From Pseudisothecium myosuroides (lineage: Eukaryota > Streptophyta > Bryopsida > Hypnales > Lembophyllaceae), in NCBI GenBank assembly GCA_951799445.1, contig OX637287.1, forward strand, positions 1,054,001 to 1,118,000: DNA of 64,000 nt. Direction: 5' to 3'. This document shows, piece after piece, positions 61,118-64,000 of the stretch. The position numbers and the translations under genes were made by a program. Under the pieces are notes generated by a model that was given only the letters and a program-made list of their open reading frames with translations, made no database searches and was not told the origin of the DNA. Position 1 is the stretch's first letter. Each line of letters starts with the position of its first letter.

Positions 61118-61439
61118 TGTAATTATATTAGTGTTTGCAATACTAATTATGAACTTTAACACTAAATGTCAACATGAATACTATTTGTCAAATATTGTAA
61201 ATTTTAATAGTATTCACACTAGATGTCAAAAAATCCACCCATTGATGTTACCATCACTAAACATCAACTTGAATACTATTTGTAAGAATTAGAGTGAGTC
61301 AAGTAGTAGGATAAGTAACACTAAATGTAAAAAAAATAATTATAGTAAATATCATTATTAATGTAGTCAAATTCCACAGATAGAGTTGGTCCAACCTGTA
61401 CAATCAATCTCCTCCTCTGCTTCATCAATGCATTTTATG

Positions 61440-62137
61440 TTTTTTGGGGACATTGGAGGGCTGTTTCAGCCTTGTTTCCCTGGCTGTAAGGTAGGAAGCT
61501 ATAAAACAAAGCGGGCATTAAGAATGGATCCTATAAATGGCTGTGAAATGGACATGAGTTGGTTCTGAAATTGACTAGTATAGTCATTGAATGAATCAAG
61601 GAAAAAAGACTTATTAATTGCAAGAGCCAATCATTCTCTTTGCTTTTCCTATTTTTATTTAGAATTGCAAGTGAACCATTTGTGAAAGACCTAGGATCAC
61701 AAATAGGGACCTATGACCCAACTCGTTTGAAAATTCATAAGTGATTCAAAAATGCTCGGAAAACACAAAACCACTTGGGTTAGATTCCTCATTAATTTCT
61801 CTATGTCTGAAAAATGAGCTAAAAATATTCTTGTCCTAGGAAATACATGAAAAAGGGGGACCAACCCTTAGATGCTCCATTTCTAAGCCTTCTCCTTTAA
61901 TGAATAGTGTTGTAGTTAGAATATTAAAAAATAAAAATAAAATAAAAATAAAAATAAAAATTTTAAATTTTTAAAATAAAAAATGCATATATAAATTTAT
62001 TTATTTATTCAAAAAAATATTTAAATATTATTATCTGACGTGGCAATCGCTATACCACGTCAGACTGCTGTTGCAGCAGAGTTCCCACAATCCGGAAACT
62101 CGTGGCCTTGTTTAGTAGGTGAATCCCATCTAATGTG
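61440..62137. mobile_element. 'CATTAG' family MITE interrupted by a TA-flanked MITE
   Basis: The left part has GGGGACATTGGAGGGCTGTTT. The right part has the TGACGTGGCA ... CCACGTCAGA block and ends near CCCATCTAATG. The element at 61487-61899 sits between the two halves. Confidence 0.45.
61487..61899. mobile_element. TA-flanked MITE, family 'GGTAGGAGGC', copy 4, nested
   Basis: Edges are TAAGGTAGGAAGCT and AAGCCTTCTCCTTTA. The body is nearly identical in order to copy 1 at 14755-15159 (for example GTCATTGAATGAATCAAGGA, 20 bases shared). Confidence 0.6.
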
Positions 62138-62472
62138 TTGTCATGGTTGTTCTACTATAGCCACTGCATGTGACAAAAGTGGAAGACCTTGCCAACGGAG
62201 TATTTTTGAGTGAGCTATTGTTGTGTTTGAGATATTCTAGCTTGTTTTGTCTTTGCAAATCTCTCCATATTTAAATCATTGTAGAGGGCTACTTGACAAC
62301 CACTATCCTAATTAGTCACCAATGCCTACTACTCCATCTTTAGTTTATTTTTCATTTTAACAATTTAAAGACCAAGTGTCTGTTCAACAAACACTTGAAA
62401 ATTTGGGTAGGGTCATATACATACAATTTTTAATGGATGTTCTCAAACTTTGTTAGCTATATTGGAGAGGTT

Positions 62473-63337
62473 TTAACCCCTAAAGAACCGAGGCCTTTTT
62501 TTTGCCAAAAAACATTGAAAACTGCCATTTCTATAGCAAAGAGCTAGAAAAAAATTAAATTGTTTTTTTTCCACATCTAACCAAAGGATCTTACACCTAA
62601 CTAGTATGAAAAAGTGAGGAAAAAATTTCAGAATTTTTGACTGCATAGATTGCAAGATATTTGCGTTTAAAGTAGAAAAAACAAGCTTTTCAGCACATTG
62701 CGGGACTGAATTTTTTGACTTTGAACATTTTTAACTTAAAATTTTTGCACTACAGAGTATTGAGCTTTAAATCTTTACAGTGGAGAATTGAGTTGAGAGT
62801 CTAGGGGGGAAAAAAAAAAAGACCTATTCATATAGTTTAGATGGAATTAAATGCACTAATCCCAATGGTGAGATTGTTCTAGCAAGTAAACTAAACCATG
62901 CAAAAAGTTTTTTTTGAAAAATTTGAAAAATTGCATTCAGAAATGAATGCTACAAGTTATTTTTTCAAGTAGATGCTCTAACCGCCCGAAAAACAAGAAT
63001 GTCCATAACTTTCTCATAACAAATCCAAATGAAATGAATCAAAGCTTTTCAAATAGGCAAATATATAATCTATGAAAAAAAAATTCAAAAAAAAATTCAA
63101 ACTTTTGCAAATTTTTTTTTGCTGCCCAGGCTGCCCCCCGTTCCTTGTTTTGAGCTTATTTGGTCATAATTGTTGTTCCCGGGCACTGATTGTGAAAAAA
63201 ATTATATTTCCACAAAGCTAATCAGCTTTTCTACCTCCAAAAAAAGTTTCAAAAAATCAAAAGAAAATTTCAGCCCGTAGGTACCTACCTGAAAACGCAT
63301 TTGTCCCCTGAAGGAACAACGGTCCTTTAGGGGTTAA
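62473..63337 (-). mobile_element. piggyBac-like non-autonomous element 3, 865 bp, inverted
   Basis: TTAA lies at 62473-62476 and 63334-63337. Ends are CCCCTAAAGAACC and, read inward, CCCCTAAAGGACC. The body is the reverse complement of elements 1 and 2. The minus-strand frame at 62655-62473 parallels the repeat frame in element 1 and is not a gene. Confidence 0.7.
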
Positions 63338-63589
63338 GAAAAAACATTTTCTTTTAACCTCAACTCCTATTAGCTTCACAGAGTTCTTCTGTAGCCTCAA
63401 GCCCTATTATCTTGCAATCTGTGAAGTCAAAGTTCTTGAATATTTTCCACATGTTCCAATTGTTTGTCTTTAATTTTTCATTGTTTGGATTTTAAATTAA
63501 AAAAATTCTCATTGCACAAGGAATCATCAAAAAATGACTAGTGTATTGCTAGTTCACTTAACCTCCTTGTATTGCAAGGTGATTTTGAG

Positions 63590-64000
63590 TAAGACAGATT
63601 CTTTATTTGCTTCTAAAAGTATTTGCTTCTGAAATTTTGATTGCAAGGTGATTTTGAGTAAGCTAGACTCTACATTTGCTTTTGAAATTTTGCATGAGTG
63701 TACTTGACAAGATTTAGAACTCAATGGTAGAGAGATACAAATTCATCAAGAGCAAAAAATTTACTCCAAGAAGTCTCGAAGTTTTTTGACCCTGTTTCTT
63801 AAACAATCTACTCCAAAAAGTTTCAATTTACTCTAAGAAGTTTTAATCAAAGTTTGTTGACCCCGTTTCACAAACAATTTACTCCAAGAAGTTTCAAAGT
63901 CTGTTTTGCTTCTGTTGATCCTATTTTGTTCCAGCAATTTATTCCAAGAATTATTGATTTATTCCAAGAAAGTTTTGAAGTCTTCTGATCCCTGTTTTGC
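63590..64000. repeat. Degenerate tandem repeats at the right edge
   Basis: A unit of about 50 bases containing TTTACTCCAAGAAGTTTC followed by GTTGACCCTGTTTC-like words recurs about five times from 63755 to the window end. A second short repeat (TGCAAGGTGATTTTGAGTAAG) occurs near 63575 and 63642. No gene is seen. Confidence 0.5.

Noticed and set aside
1..64000. CRISPR arrays, rRNA, tRNA genes and bacterial operons
   Set aside because: None seen. The window is eukaryotic nuclear DNA, and tRNA detection by eye is not reliable enough to call any.

Overview
This is nuclear DNA from a streptophyte plant. Genes are split by GT-AG introns, there are four recognisable plant-type genes (Rab escort protein, a CHMP7-like ESCRT-III subunit, a PAF-acetylhydrolase-like esterase and a GDSL lipase), and most of the rest is AT-rich DNA full of small DNA transposons. 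A piggyBac-type transposase and a possible Crypton-like recombinase are unusual for seed plants, so I lean to a non-seed land plant (bryophyte, lycophyte or fern). The sequence alone does not settle this.

Layout. 1-5.3 kb: an apparently intact 11-exon Rab escort protein gene on the minus strand, whose 3' flank fills the left edge. 6.1-6.3 kb: one orphan coding-like exon. 7.0-14.2 kb: a GC-rich piggyBac-like element bounded by TTAA-type ends, with a transposase broken by one stop codon. 14.7-21.4 kb: TA-insertion MITEs, CACTA-type elements, a degraded gene of unknown function and a long-inverted-repeat element. 21.8-27.7 kb: a fused scrap of a DUF21/CNNM-like gene, a broken CHMP7 copy, and about 4 kb of foreign DNA holding a degenerate tyrosine-recombinase-like pseudogene before the displaced CHMP7 tail. 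28-30.3 kb: a paralogue of the unknown gene, disrupted by a CACTA MITE, then a 0.9 kb element with 80 bp subterminal repeats. 30.4-31.8 kb: an inverted copy of the Rab escort 3' flank followed by the last exon of a nepenthesin-like protease. 33.1-37.7 kb: a remnant of Rab escort exon 1 head-to-head with an intact 8-exon CHMP7 gene. 37.7-46.8 kb: no recognisable gene, many MITEs. 48.0-51.0 kb: the PAF-acetylhydrolase-like gene, whose last exons do not join in frame. 52.3-56.1 kb: an intact 5-exon GDSL lipase. 56.2-64 kb: MITEs, including three related piggyBac-like non-autonomous elements.

The most informative pattern is that Rab escort and CHMP7 sequences occur three times in different states: Rab escort intact without CHMP7, CHMP7 broken, and CHMP7 intact with only a Rab escort stub. 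This fits duplication of a head-to-head gene pair followed by complementary loss. Both proteins act in endomembrane trafficking (Rab prenylation and ESCRT-III), but nothing here shows that they are co-regulated. Exon borders were worked out by hand from splice motifs, reading-frame continuity and remembered family features; no alignment was run.
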